From assembly GCF_002283365.1 (NCBI RefSeq), contig NZ_MQWD01000001.1, positions 2,823,749-2,887,748 of the forward strand: a DNA stretch of 64,000 nt, read 5' to 3'. The notes below the pieces were generated by a model. The model ran no database searches, was not told where the DNA came from, and worked only from the letters and a program-made list of their open reading frames with translations. A program made the position numbers and the translations under genes. Within the stretch, counting starts at the first letter, position 1. Each line of letters begins with the position of its first letter. The DNA is from Rubrivirga marina (GTDB taxonomy: Bacteria; Bacteroidota; Rhodothermia; Rhodothermales; Rubricoccaceae). Of the stretch, positions 32,574 to 41,210 are shown piece after piece.

Positions 32574-33100
32574 AGGGAACGGCGACGCGTGAGACGGCGG
32601 ACTCCCGCGCTGACGGCGATGAGCGAGAAGGGGCGGACGATGACGTCGTCGGCGTCCAGGTCGTAGGCGCGGGCGACGAGGCGGTCGTTCCCCGGCCAGA
32701 GGATGACGCCCACGCCCAACTCGGGCCGGTCCGTCTCTCCGGCCCGGACCCGGCGGAGGACCTCGAGCCCGTCGACACCTGGGAGCGACGCGCTGAGGAG
32801 CGCCGCGTCGAGCCGCTCGTCCGATAGGGCGTCGAGCGTAGCCTTCCCGTCGCTCACCGTGGTCACTGCCATCCCGTCACGCTCGAGGCGGTGCCGGACG
32901 ACGTTCGCCGAGATCCGGTCGTCCTCTGCGAGGAGGACCCGGGGTCGGGTGTCGGCCGGGGCAGGCCTCGCTACGAAGGCGGGCGCCGCGGCCTCCGACC
33001 GCGGCGCCACCCGACCGGGGAGGAGGGCGGCTGGCGGTTGGCGCTCTGGCGCCGGCATCGCCCCCTCGCGGACGTCCGGTTTAGTGTGTCGGTCAGTCAT
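32570..33100 (-). CDS. Degenerate response-regulator receiver (pseudo-receiver)
   Basis: A 176-aa protein. An N-terminal 50-residue Pro/Ala-rich linker precedes one CheY-like domain (VLLAEDDRISANVVRHRLER, then LPGVDGLEVLRRVRAG). The acidic pair is present (Asp60-Asp61), but the phosphoacceptor Asp is replaced by Ser103 (DAALLSASLPG). The usual Thr/Ser becomes WP (VILWPGN), and the invariant Lys is Arg (VIVRPFS). It should not be phosphorylated in the normal way. No output domain follows, so it may act by protein contact, perhaps with the HEAT protein encoded next (4-bp overlap). First gene of the polysaccharide operon. Confidence 0.82.
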   Translation of the reverse strand: MTDRHTKPDVREGAMPAPERQPPAALLPGRVAPRSEAAAPAFVARPAPADTRPRVLLAEDDRISANVVRHRLERDGMAVTTVSDGKATLDALSDERLDAALLSASLPGVDGLEVLRRVRAGETDRPELGVGVILWPGNDRLVARAYDLDADDVIVRPFSLIAVSAGVRRLTRRRSL

Positions 33101-33129
33101 CGGAGCCGTTCGATTCTAGGGGGGTATCG

Positions 33130-33152
33130 GTTTGGGACTCCCTGACTCAAAC
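33130..33152. promoter_or_regulatory. Inverted repeat in the promoter of the polysaccharide operon
   Basis: GTTTG (33130-33134) and CAAAC (33148-33152) flank 13 bp containing two GACTC copies, 30 bp upstream of the pseudo-receiver start. A regulator site is plausible. No sigma motif can be read with confidence. Confidence 0.35.
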
Positions 33153-33186
33153 GGCGGCCCGCCCCAATTCCACGCCACCCCTCGTC

Positions 33187-33210
33187 GTCCCCCCGGCGCG
33201 ACGGGGGGAC
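33187..33210 (-). terminator. Hairpin after the GGDEF-EAL gene
   Basis: GTCCCCCC (33187-33194) pairs perfectly with GGGGGGAC (33203-33210) around GGCGCGAC. It lies 20 bp beyond the stop of the GGDEF-EAL gene on the minus strand and separates it from the next operon. Confidence 0.6.
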
Positions 33211-33229
33211 TTCACTGCGCGGGAGGGGC

Positions 33230-36028
33230 CTAATCTGCTGTCCACAGGGCCTGCCACGGGGGCTCACCCGCCGCGATCAACGAGGCGACGTCCTCGGGCC
33301 ACAGCGGTTTGGAGAAGAGGTAGCCCTGGCCGAACTGGCATCCCATGGCCTGGAGCCCAGCGAGGTGTTCCGGTTTCTCGATCCCCTCGGCCACGATCGA
33401 TTTGCCGAGGATGTGCCCGAGCTCGACCACCGTCCGGACCAACTCCCGGTTCCGGGTGCACTCGTCCATGTCCGTCACGAACGACCTGTCCACCTTGATC
33501 CGGTCGACCGGGAGCGCGTGGAGCGTGGCGAGCGAGGAATATCCCGTCCCGAAGTCGTCGAGGCAGAACCTCACGCCGCCCCGTTGGAGCCGGCGGAGCA
33601 CCGTCGCCACGGCGTCTGGGTCCTCCATGAGCAAGCTCTCGGTGATCTCGAGGAGGAGCCGGCGGGGGGCGAACCCGAGATCCTCCTCGAGGTTGCCGAC
33701 GGCGTCGGCGTAGCTCGACTCGAGGAGGTCGCGGCCGGTGCAGTTGACGTTGAGCAGCAGGAACGAGTCCCGCTCCCCGCGATCGGCGAGGGCGCGCTCC
33801 CATTCCGTCATCTGGCGGCACGCCTCCCGGAGCACCCACCTGTCGACGGACACGATCTCGCCTCCCTTCTCGGCTGCGTCGATGAACGCGTCGGGGTAGA
33901 GGAGGCCGAGCGCGGGGTGGTCCCACCGGACGAGGGCCTCGAACCCGGCAAGGGCCCCGTCGGAGAGCTGGACGACGGGCTGGTACGCCACTCGGAGCTC
34001 CCCGCGCTCGACGGCGGCGGGGAGATCCAGTTCGAGCCGGAGCCGCTGCTCCAGGGCCGTGTGTGTGCCCGGTCTGAACGTGGCGGCCCGGCCCCGGCCC
34101 TCCCCCTTCGCCGCGTACATCGCGAGGTCGGCCTCCATGAGGACCGAGTCAGCGGTGTCGTGGTCGGGGCGGCCGACCACGACACCGACGGAGGCCCCGG
34201 TCGTGCACGCGTGCTCATCGATCTGGACGGGGGGGGCGAGCGCGTCTTGGACCCGGGCCGCTACGTGTTCCGCGGCGTCGGGCTCCCCGACCCCCTCGAG
34301 GAGGATGGCGAACTCGTCACCGCCGAGCCGGGCGACCGTGTCGGCGGGGCGGGCGGCTCTGACGAGGCGGCCGGCGACCTCCTGGAGGAGCCGGTCCCCG
34401 ACCGTGTGGCCGAGCGTGTCGTTGACGGTCTTGAACCGGTCGAGGTCGAGGAACAGAACGGCGTACGCTCCTTCCCCGCGGCGCGTCCGCTCGACGGCGA
34501 CCTCGAGGCGGGCGGTGAAGAGGGCCCGGTTGGGGAGGCCGGTGAGCGCGTCGTGGTGGGCCTGGTGGTAGAGTTCGTCCTCCATCTCGCGCCGTTTGCT
34601 CACGTCGCGGATCAGCCCGACGTATCCGACCAGACGGCCGTCGCTGTCGCGGACGGGAGACCCCACGGTCTCCCCCGTGAACACGGTGCCGTCGGCCCGG
34701 CGGTACTCGACCTCGTAGGGATCGAGCGAGAGGCCGGCGCTCGCGTTGAAGCGGGAGTGACCGGTTTGGGCGAACCCGGACGGATCGGCGTAGAGGACAG
34801 CTGTGCGGTGGCCCACGACGTCCGCCGGCTCGAGGCCGAACAGACGGGAGAACGCGGGGTTGACGCTCTGAATGCGCCGCTCCGGGTCCGCGACGACGAG
34901 GGCGTCCGGGAGCGCCCTCTGAACGAGCCCCAACGTGGCCCCCTGCACATCGGCAAGGCGCTCGGCTTCGGCTCGGTCCGAGGCGAGGCCGGACGCCGTC
35001 ACGAGCCCGCCGATCCACCGCGCCGCGAGCCGGACGAGGTCCCGGTCGGCCTCCGTGAAGTGGGGGGTCTGAGGGGTCGGAGACGAGAAGTTGACCGTGC
35101 CCCAGACGCTGCCGGCGACGTGGATCGGCGCGCCGATGTAGGCCTCGAGCCCGAACGCCTCGTAGCAGGGGTGGCGGCTGTGCTCCCCGCCCGCCATGTG
35201 GTCGATGGCGAGGACGTCGCCGTAGTGGAGGGTGATCGAGCAGTACGTCTGGCCGAACGCGAACACATCGCCCGCCCCCATCTCCACGCCGTCGGGCACA
35301 GCGCAGGCGACGACTTCGTACCGGTCTTTCGAGGGGGTGATCCGGCTGACGATGCCGATGTCGAGCCCGAGGAGGCCGCGGAGCCGGTCGACGATGTCCG
35401 AGAGGGCATCGACGTCGTCGATCGTCTGGAGGGCGAAGGCATCGGCGAGCGTACGCGTCCGTTCGGCTTGGGCGACCAGGGCCCGTTTTTCAGCATCGAG
35501 CTGCGCCTTCGGCTCCTTCAGCGTCTCGGCCGTCTCCCACAGCGCGAACTCGTCGGTGAGCGTGACCGCCAAGTCGGCGAGGGCCTCCACCTCCTCGTCT
35601 GTCCACGAGCGGGGGACGCGGTCGATGGTGCAGAGCGCGCCGAGGACGGTGCCGTCGGGGGAGCGGAGCGGGGTGCCGAGGTACGCGACGAGGTCGAGGT
35701 CGCGGACCGCCGCGGACTCCGAGAGGAGGGGGTGGCGGCGGACGTCCTCAAGGACGAGAGGCGACTCGTTGGTGACGACGTGTCGGCATACGGAGTGCGA
35801 GAGCGGGGTCTCGCGCTGGGAGGCCCAGGGCTCCGGGAGGCCGACAGCCCCCAGGAAGACCTGGCGGTCGGGTCCGACGAGGCTGACGAGTGCGGTCGGC
35901 GTGTTGAGCAGGCGGGCGGCGAGGCGAGCGAACCGGTCGTACCTGTCGCACCGGTCGAAGGCGAGCATGTCGGGCTGCCGAGGCGGAGGGGCCAGGGGCC
36001 GGGCCGGCGATCTCGTGAGGGAGTCCAA
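33230..36028 (-). CDS. GAF-GAF-PAS-GGDEF-EAL cyclic-di-GMP enzyme
   Basis: A 932-aa cytosolic signalling protein. The order is GAF (about 25-170; ALVSLVGPDRQVFLGAVGLP), a linker coiled coil, a second GAF (about 205-345; FGQTYCSITLHYGDVLAIDH), PAS (about 365-480; ALPDALVVADPERRIQSVNP), GGDEF (about 490-655) and EAL (about 665-920). RLGGDEFAILLEG shows an intact diguanylate cyclase site. FEALVRWDHP, LNVNCTGRDLLES, CLDDFGTGYSSL and IKVDRSFV show an intact phosphodiesterase site, so the protein may make or degrade cyclic-di-GMP. It is transcribed toward the polysaccharide operon but separated from it by a terminator hairpin. ATG 36028 is used; ATG 35968 (MLAFDRCDRY) is equally possible. Confidence 0.92.
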   Translation of the reverse strand: MDSLTRSPARPLAPPPRQPDMLAFDRCDRYDRFARLAARLLNTPTALVSLVGPDRQVFLGAVGLPEPWASQRETPLSHSVCRHVVTNESPLVLEDVRRHPLLSESAAVRDLDLVAYLGTPLRSPDGTVLGALCTIDRVPRSWTDEEVEALADLAVTLTDEFALWETAETLKEPKAQLDAEKRALVAQAERTRTLADAFALQTIDDVDALSDIVDRLRGLLGLDIGIVSRITPSKDRYEVVACAVPDGVEMGAGDVFAFGQTYCSITLHYGDVLAIDHMAGGEHSRHPCYEAFGLEAYIGAPIHVAGSVWGTVNFSSPTPQTPHFTEADRDLVRLAARWIGGLVTASGLASDRAEAERLADVQGATLGLVQRALPDALVVADPERRIQSVNPAFSRLFGLEPADVVGHRTAVLYADPSGFAQTGHSRFNASAGLSLDPYEVEYRRADGTVFTGETVGSPVRDSDGRLVGYVGLIRDVSKRREMEDELYHQAHHDALTGLPNRALFTARLEVAVERTRRGEGAYAVLFLDLDRFKTVNDTLGHTVGDRLLQEVAGRLVRAARPADTVARLGGDEFAILLEGVGEPDAAEHVAARVQDALAPPVQIDEHACTTGASVGVVVGRPDHDTADSVLMEADLAMYAAKGEGRGRAATFRPGTHTALEQRLRLELDLPAAVERGELRVAYQPVVQLSDGALAGFEALVRWDHPALGLLYPDAFIDAAEKGGEIVSVDRWVLREACRQMTEWERALADRGERDSFLLLNVNCTGRDLLESSYADAVGNLEEDLGFAPRRLLLEITESLLMEDPDAVATVLRRLQRGGVRFCLDDFGTGYSSLATLHALPVDRIKVDRSFVTDMDECTRNRELVRTVVELGHILGKSIVAEGIEKPEHLAGLQAMGCQFGQGYLFSKPLWPEDVASLIAAGEPPWQALWTAD

Positions 36029-36189
36029 GACGGGGAGCGTTGACGGCGGGCACGAAGGGGCTGCACCCTCTGTATCGGTCGCCTCGGGCCCGAATCAACC
36101 GAGCGTCTGTGGACGTGCCTGCGGATGTGGCGAGGCGTCAGGTCAACGGTCGTTGGGTGAGCGAGAGGGGCGAGGGGACGGGGGCGATT

Positions 36190-36695
36190 TGATCCGACCC
36201 CGGCCTGACGGACACTGAGTTGAGGGTCTCCTCGCAACCCCAGACCCCCGTGTCCATGTCCGCCACCTGACGCCCTTCACCTCCGAGTACAAGCGCGAGG
36301 CCGTCCGCCTCGCCGCCGGCCTCGGCGACGTCCCCCAGGCCGCCCGCGACCTCGGCATCGGCCCCAAGCTCGTCCACCGCTGGAAGCGCGAGCTCCGTGA
36401 CGACGGCCGCCGCGCCTTCCCCCGCAACGGCTCCCCACGCGACGAGGAGGGCGCCCGGCTCAAGCGAGAGTTGAAGCGGGCCCGGGAGGAGGGGGCCACC
36501 CTCAAGCGAGCCGTCTGTTGGTTCGGGGACCGGCCCCAAGTCAGCTCGCCCTCCCGCTGAGGTACCGGATGATCCAGCGAGAGGCCCGCCACCCGGTCCG
36601 GACGATCGAGGATGCCGTCATGCCCGCCAGCAGCCCCACGGCCCTGGCACGCGCCACCACTCGGCCACCAGCGGCGCCATCAGAATGACGCCCAT
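36190..36695 (+). pseudogene. IS3-family element remnant (OrfA and start of OrfB)
   Basis: TGATCCGACCCCGGCCTGAC at 36190 looks like the left terminal repeat. OrfA follows: TPFTSEYKREAVRLAAGLGD, then VPQAARDLGIGPKLVHRWKR (helix-turn-helix) and a leucine-zipper part to AVCWFGDRPQ. Its natural ATG (36256) is out of frame because of a small indel, so it cannot be translated normally. OrfB starts (RYRMIQREARHPVRTIEDAV, TTRPPAAPSE) and stops after about 50 codons; the DDE core is lost. The flanks (36029-36189 and 36696-36883) show no gene. Confidence 0.78.
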
Positions 36696-36883
36696 GAGGA
36701 CCGTCTGCAGCGGGACCGGCTCGGAGAGGGGAGGTCGAACCCGCGCAGCGGGGAAGGGGGGGCGCAGGGTCGTCACGGAGGTCCCCGGATTCGACCCCGC
36801 CGCGCGGTCTCAGCCAGACACACGAGCGGGCTCAGGCGCCGTTCACGGAGACACAGTCGGTCCTCTCCGCTCCCCTCTGGCCC

Positions 36884-38014
36884 ATGCGTGCGCTCCTCCT
36901 GATGGCGGCCGTCGCCGTCGCCCCCCCAGCCCCGGCCGACGGGCCGGCCCCGCCTATCGCCGTCCGCCACGACGTGGACGACGCCCGCTACCTCTCGCTC
37001 GGGGCGGCCTTCCCGGCGGCGGTGCGCGTCGGCGAGGACGGCGGCGACGGGACGCTGATCGCGCCGGACTGGGTGCTGACCGCCGCGCACGTCGCCGCAG
37101 GCCTGACCCGCCGCACCGACGGGGCCCTCTCGGTCTTCGTCGACGGCCAGCCGGAAGGCTACGCGGTGGACCAGGTGATCGTCCACCCGGCGTACGTGCC
37201 GCGGGGGCCGGTGGACCTCGCCCTGCTCCACCTCGCGCGTCCCGTGGAGGGCGTCGCGCCCGCGGCGCTGTACCGGGGCCGCGACGAGACCGGCCAGAAG
37301 ATCGTGCTCGTGGGCCACGGCGATACCAAGCCCGGCACCGGCGGCGAGTGGCAGCGGGACGGTCGCCCCCGCGGCGCCACCAACCTCGTCGACGCCGTCG
37401 ACGACCAGCGCATCCAGTTCGACTTCGACCCCCCCGCCACGGCGACGCCGCTGGAGGGAACTGCCGGGCCGGGCGACTCGGGCGGCCCCGCCTTCATCGA
37501 TGTCGATGGCCGGCCCTGCGTCGCGGGCGTCTCGTCGATGGGGATGCCCGGCGCGAACGGGCCCGGCACCTACGGCGCCCGGGAGTTCTACGTCCGCGTG
37601 TCCTCGTTCGCGGCGTGGATCGACGGCGTGCTGGCCGACCCGCCGGCCGAGCGGTTCGTGAACCTGCCGCCCGAGCGGGCCGGGCCGGGAGGGGCGGGTG
37701 GCTCCGGCGGGGCGCGCGTCGGCGGGCCCGGGGAGGCGCTGCCGGAGGGCGTGGCCGTGCTGGAGGGCATCGGCCTGCTAGTGGCCGAGCGGGAGGGGCA
37801 GGTCCGCATGGTCGGGCGGATCGACGAGCACTTCCCGGCGGCGCTGCTCGACGGCGGCATCCGGCCCCCGGCCGCCCTGCTCCGCCTCGACGACGCGCCG
37901 GTCGCCTCCGTGGCCGCGCTGACAGCGGCCTATGAGGCGCTGGCGCCGGGGACGGCGTTCACGCTCGAATTCTTCCACCAGGGGCAGACCCGCCGGTTCA
38001 GCCTCACGAAGTAG
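36884..38014 (+). CDS. Secreted trypsin-like serine protease with C-terminal PDZ-like domain
   Basis: A 376-aa exported protease. A signal peptide (RALLLMAAVAVAPPAPADG) precedes a chymotrypsin-fold domain with the full triad: His in LTAAHVAAG, Asp in PVDLALLHL and Ser in GPGDSGGPAF. A Gly/Pro-rich linker (PGGAGGSGGARVGGPGEAL) leads to a PDZ-like domain (ARYG-free form, HFPAALLDGGIRPPAALLRL, continuing DDAPVASVAA). The layout resembles periplasmic quality-control proteases (HtrA-like), but the protease part is closer to secreted trypsins. It stands alone, convergent with the symporter gene. Confidence 0.88.
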   Translation: MRALLLMAAVAVAPPAPADGPAPPIAVRHDVDDARYLSLGAAFPAAVRVGEDGGDGTLIAPDWVLTAAHVAAGLTRRTDGALSVFVDGQPEGYAVDQVIVHPAYVPRGPVDLALLHLARPVEGVAPAALYRGRDETGQKIVLVGHGDTKPGTGGEWQRDGRPRGATNLVDAVDDQRIQFDFDPPATATPLEGTAGPGDSGGPAFIDVDGRPCVAGVSSMGMPGANGPGTYGAREFYVRVSSFAAWIDGVLADPPAERFVNLPPERAGPGGAGGSGGARVGGPGEALPEGVAVLEGIGLLVAEREGQVRMVGRIDEHFPAALLDGGIRPPAALLRLDDAPVASVAALTAAYEALAPGTAFTLEFFHQGQTRRFSLTK

Positions 38015-38029
38015 TCCGGGAGCGCGCGG

Positions 38030-38042
38030 GGGGCTCTGCCCC
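38030..38042. terminator. Short hairpin between convergent genes
   Basis: GGGGC-TCT-GCCCC lies midway between the protease stop (38014) and the symporter stop (38060). It is small and lacks a T-tract, but placement fits a shared terminator. Confidence 0.4.
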
Positions 38043-38059
38043 AGCGGCGAGGCCGTGGG

Positions 38060-39373
38060 CTACGCGGCGACGCCCACGGTGGGGAGGCTCGGCGCGAGGG
38101 GCGGCAGCGCAGGCGGGGGCGCCGGCCGCTCGTCCCACCCGGCTTCGCCCTCCCACCGCGCGATGACCGCTGTCGCGAGGCCGTTGCCGACGAGGTTGAC
38201 CGTCGTCCGGGCCATGTCCATGAGTTCGTCGACGGCCAGGATGACCGTCACGCCCGCAAGGGGGAGGCCGAACGCGGCGAGCGTCCCAGAGAGCACCACG
38301 AGCGACGCCCGGGGGACGGCCGCGACGCCCTTCGAGGTCAGCATGAGCGTGAGCATCATGGCCGCCTGCTGGCCCCACGTGAGGTCGATCCCGGCCGCCT
38401 GCGCCACGAACACGCTCGCGACCGCGAGGTAGAGCGTGCTCCCGTCGAGGTTGAACGAGTAGCCCGTCGGCATCACGAAGCTGACGATCCGACGCGGCAC
38501 TCCGAACTGCTCCATCCGCTCCATCGCGAGCGGGAGCGCGGCGTCGCTGGACGTCGTCGAGAAGGCGATGAGGGCGGGGGCGCGGATGGCGTCCCAGAAC
38601 CGCCGGAGCGGCACGCGGGCGGCCAGCGCCACGGGCACGAGGGCGACGACGACGAACACGACGAGCGCGGCGTACAGCGTCAGGACCAGCTTCAGGAGCG
38701 GCAGGAGCACCGCGATCCCGCTGTGCGAGACGGTCACCGCGATGGCCGCCCCGACGCCGATCGGGACGAACCGCATCACGAGCCCGACCAGCTTGAAAGT
38801 CACCTCGGCCAGCCCCTCGCAGAACCCGAGGATCGCCCGCTTCGGCTCGCCCGTCACCTGCGTCAGCGCGACGGCGAAGAGGATCGAGAAGAAGACGATC
38901 TGGAGCACGTTGTTGCCAGCGAGCGCGTCGATGAAGCTCGTCGGGACGATCTCGCGGACGTGGTCGGCGACCCCCTTGGGCGCGACGAGCTCGGGCGGGG
39001 CGGCCTCGGCGGCGGCGGCGAGCGCCGTCGTCAGCGCCGGGTCGTCGCCCGGCCGCGCGAGGTTGACGGCCGCCAGCCCGACGACCAGCGCCACCGTCGT
39101 CACGACCTCGAAGTAGAGGAGCGACCGCCACGCGAGCCGCCCGACCTTCTTGAGGTCGTCGCCATGCCCGGCGATCCCGACCACGAGCGTCGCGAACAGG
39201 ATCGGTCCGATGATCATCTTGATCATCCGGATGAACAGGTCCGAGAGCAGCTTGAGGTCGCTCGCGGCCCAGCCGCCGTGGAGCGCGCGCTCGGCGTCGG
39301 GGAAGAAGACGCCGAGCGCGGCCCCGGCCGCCATCCCTACGAAGATCCACTGGGTGAGCGAAAGACGGCGCAT
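38060..39373 (-). CDS. Dicarboxylate/amino acid:cation symporter (DAACS family)
   Basis: A 437-aa inner-membrane symporter taking up dicarboxylates or acidic amino acids with Na+ or H+. Family marks include IKMIIGPILFATLVVGIAGH in the first half, the serine-rich hairpin STTSSDAALPLAMERMEQFG, the TM7 motif GYSFNLDGSTLYLAVASVFV and VPRASLVVLSGTL. Length is usual for GltP/DctA-type carriers. ATG 39373 shares its A with the stop of the preceding antiporter gene, so translation is coupled. It is the last gene of the DedA-antiporter-symporter operon. Confidence 0.92.
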   Translation of the reverse strand: MRRLSLTQWIFVGMAAGAALGVFFPDAERALHGGWAASDLKLLSDLFIRMIKMIIGPILFATLVVGIAGHGDDLKKVGRLAWRSLLYFEVVTTVALVVGLAAVNLARPGDDPALTTALAAAAEAAPPELVAPKGVADHVREIVPTSFIDALAGNNVLQIVFFSILFAVALTQVTGEPKRAILGFCEGLAEVTFKLVGLVMRFVPIGVGAAIAVTVSHSGIAVLLPLLKLVLTLYAALVVFVVVALVPVALAARVPLRRFWDAIRAPALIAFSTTSSDAALPLAMERMEQFGVPRRIVSFVMPTGYSFNLDGSTLYLAVASVFVAQAAGIDLTWGQQAAMMLTLMLTSKGVAAVPRASLVVLSGTLAAFGLPLAGVTVILAVDELMDMARTTVNLVGNGLATAVIARWEGEAGWDERPAPPPALPPLAPSLPTVGVAA

Positions 39374-40323
39374 CAGGCGACGGCGACGAGCAGGTACGCC
39401 GTGTACCCGACGTAGGAGAGGAGGAGGAGCGCGCCCTCGAGCCGGTCGAGCCGGAAGCCGGTCCGCAGGAGGGGCAGGAGCGCGATGGCGAGGACCAGCA
39501 TCACGCCGAGGTCGACGGGCCCGATGCCGCCCGGTGCGAGCGGCCGCACCAGAGACGTGACGCCGAGGATGCCGAGGACGTTGAAGATGTTGGACCCGAC
39601 GACGTTGCCGATGGCGATGTCGCTCTGGCCCCTCAGCGCCGCGACGACCGACGTCGCGAGCTCGGGGAGGCTCGTCCCGGCGGCGAGGATCGTCAGCCCG
39701 ATGATGGCCTCGCTCAGGCCGGCGGCCTCGGCGATCGAGACGGCGCCGGTGACCAGCATCCGGGCGCCGGCCACGAGGAGCACCAGCCCGCCGACCACGA
39801 AGGCGAGGTCGCGCCAGAGCGGCCCGTCGGCGTCGGGGAGCGCGCCGCCGGCCTCGGCCTGGACCTCGGGCGCCTCGCGGCGGGCGGCCCACAGCGTGTA
39901 GGCCGTGTAGGCTCCGGCGCCGGCGAGGAGGACCGTCCCCTCGAGCGCCCCGAGGCGGCCGTCGAGCAGGAGCGCGCAGAGCAGGAGCGACGACCCGATC
40001 ACGATCGGCACGTCGACGCGGATGACCTGCGCGTGTGCGGCGGCCGGGCGGACGAGCGCGGCCACGCCCAGGATGAACGCGACGTTGAAGATGTTCGAGC
40101 CGACGACATTCCCGACGGCCAGGTCGCCCTGGCCCTGGAGCGCGGCCGAGAGGCTGACGACGAGCTCGGGGCTCGACGTCCCGAACGCGACGACGGTGAG
40201 CCCGACGGCCAGCGGCGTGAGGCCGAGCCGGAGCGCGAGCGCGGCGCCGCCGCGGACGAGCCCCTCGGCCCCGCCGGTGAGGACGACGAGGCCGACGGCA
40301 ATGAGGAGGAGGTCGAGAAGCAT
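39373..40323 (-). CDS. Calcium/sodium antiporter (CaCA family, YrbG-like)
   Basis: A 316-aa inner-membrane exchanger. Both inverted alpha repeats are intact: [20 protein letters not shown] with [10 protein letters not shown], and [20 protein letters not shown] with [10 protein letters not shown]. These form the ion-binding centre of YrbG-type Ca2+/Na+ exchangers. Ten hydrophobic segments are visible. It follows the DedA gene by 42 bp and overlaps the symporter start by one base. It would export Ca2+ in exchange for Na+ or another cation. Confidence 0.92.
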   Translation of the reverse strand: MLLDLLLIAVGLVVLTGGAEGLVRGGAALALRLGLTPLAVGLTVVAFGTSSPELVVSLSAALQGQGDLAVGNVVGSNIFNVAFILGVAALVRPAAAHAQVIRVDVPIVIGSSLLLCALLLDGRLGALEGTVLLAGAGAYTAYTLWAARREAPEVQAEAGGALPDADGPLWRDLAFVVGGLVLLVAGARMLVTGAVSIAEAAGLSEAIIGLTILAAGTSLPELATSVVAALRGQSDIAIGNVVGSNIFNVLGILGVTSLVRPLAPGGIGPVDLGVMLVLAIALLPLLRTGFRLDRLEGALLLLSYVGYTAYLLVAVA

Positions 40324-40365
40324 GGGACGGAGCAGGACCAGGGACGGAGGACCGGGGGGCGTCCG

Positions 40366-40995
40366 TTAGGGCGCGAGCGGCGCGAGGCGGCGGTTGCGGA
40401 CGACCTCGACGATGAGCGGCACCAGCGACATCGCGATGACGCCGAGCACGAACAGCCCGAAGTTCTCCTTCACGATAGGCAGGCTCCCGAAGGCGTAGCC
40501 GGTCCCGAGGAACGGGACGATCCAGAGGATGGCGCCGAGCACGTTGTACCGGAGGAAGCGCGGGTAGTCCATCGCACCGATCCCCGCCACGAACGGCGCG
40601 ACCGTACGTACGATGGGCACGAACCGGGCGATCACGACAGCCCGGCCGCCGTGGCGCGCGAAGAACGCCTCCGTCTGGGCGAGCCGCTCGGGCCGGACGA
40701 GCCGCCCGGCCGCCGCCCGCCCCAACCGGTGCCCGACGGCATAGTTGACGGCGTCGCCGAGGACGGCCGCCGCGAAGAGGGCCAGCCCGAGCGTCCACAC
40801 GTTGAAGGCGCCCGTCGCGGCGAGGCCGCCGGCCGCGAATATGAGCGAGTCGCCGGGGAGGAGCGGCATCACGACGAGGCCCGTCTCGCAGAACACGACG
40901 GCCGCGATGGCGACGACGGCCCACGGCCCGGCCCACGCCGCGAGGTCGGCGAGGTGCTGGTCGACGTGGAGGAGGAGGTCGAGGAGGTCAGGCAT
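40366..40995 (-). CDS. DedA-family membrane protein
   Basis: A 209-aa inner-membrane protein with the DedA/SNARE-associated fold. VFCETGLVVMPLLPGDSLIF contains the conserved acidic G-L-x-x-x-P-x-x-P-G-[DE] motif; ARFVPIVRTVAPFVAGIGAM has the essential arginines. Some DedA proteins flip polyprenyl phosphate or phospholipid and are needed for envelope integrity and membrane potential. ATG 40995 fits the family start and lies about 15 bases after the predicted transcription start of a sigma-54-like promoter. First gene of a three-gene operon; divergent from the CPA2 antiporter operon. Confidence 0.92.
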   Translation of the reverse strand: MPDLLDLLLHVDQHLADLAAWAGPWAVVAIAAVVFCETGLVVMPLLPGDSLIFAAGGLAATGAFNVWTLGLALFAAAVLGDAVNYAVGHRLGRAAAGRLVRPERLAQTEAFFARHGGRAVVIARFVPIVRTVAPFVAGIGAMDYPRFLRYNVLGAILWIVPFLGTGYAFGSLPIVKENFGLFVLGVIAMSLVPLIVEVVRNRRLAPLAP

Positions 40996-41020
40996 GGGCG
41001 GGGGGGCGTCGGCGGCGCTC

Positions 41021-41036
41021 GCCAAAGGCCGTGCCA
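41021..41036 (-). promoter_or_regulatory. Sigma-54-like promoter of the DedA operon
   Basis: On the minus strand TGGCACG (41036-41030), GCCT, TTGG (41025-41022) matches the -24/-12 consensus TGGCACG-N4-TTGC except for the last base. It lies 27 bp before the DedA start and 54 bp from the palindrome at 41090-41104. Confidence 0.6.
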
Positions 41037-41089
41037 CCCCGGAGCGACGCCCGCGCCCACCCATGTGGACGCCCTCAGCCCGCCGCCGC

Positions 41090-41104
41090 GTTGCGGTCTG
41101 CAAC
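41090..41104. promoter_or_regulatory. Palindrome GTTGC-N5-GCAAC, candidate enhancer site
   Basis: GTTGCGGTCTGCAAC is a perfect 5-bp-arm palindrome with 5-bp spacer, located between two divergent sigma-54-like promoters at distances typical of enhancer-binding protein sites. The same palindrome, GTTGCACCCTGCAAC, occurs at 61220-61234 next to an NtrC-type activator gene. Confidence 0.6.
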
Positions 41105-41168
41105 GGCCCGCACGCCCGACCGGCGATCTGCAATCTCGCGGGGCATCCCCCGGGGTTTACACTGGCTT

Positions 41169-41183
41169 CGGCACGCGGATTGT
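41169..41183 (+). promoter_or_regulatory. Weak sigma-54-like promoter of the antiporter operon
   Basis: GGCACG (41170-41175), CGGA, TTGT (about 41180-41183) keeps the -24 core but has an imperfect -12. It ends 27 bp before the ATG at 41211 and lies about 75 bp from the palindrome centre. Confidence 0.4.
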
Positions 41184-41210
41184 CTCCGCGCGGCGATCCC
41201 CTCCCCCGCG

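Noticed and set aside
33365-36043. Plus-strand open frame of 892 codons
   Set aside because: Antisense to the GGDEF-EAL protein over its full length; low-complexity Glu/Gly/Val/Arg composition.
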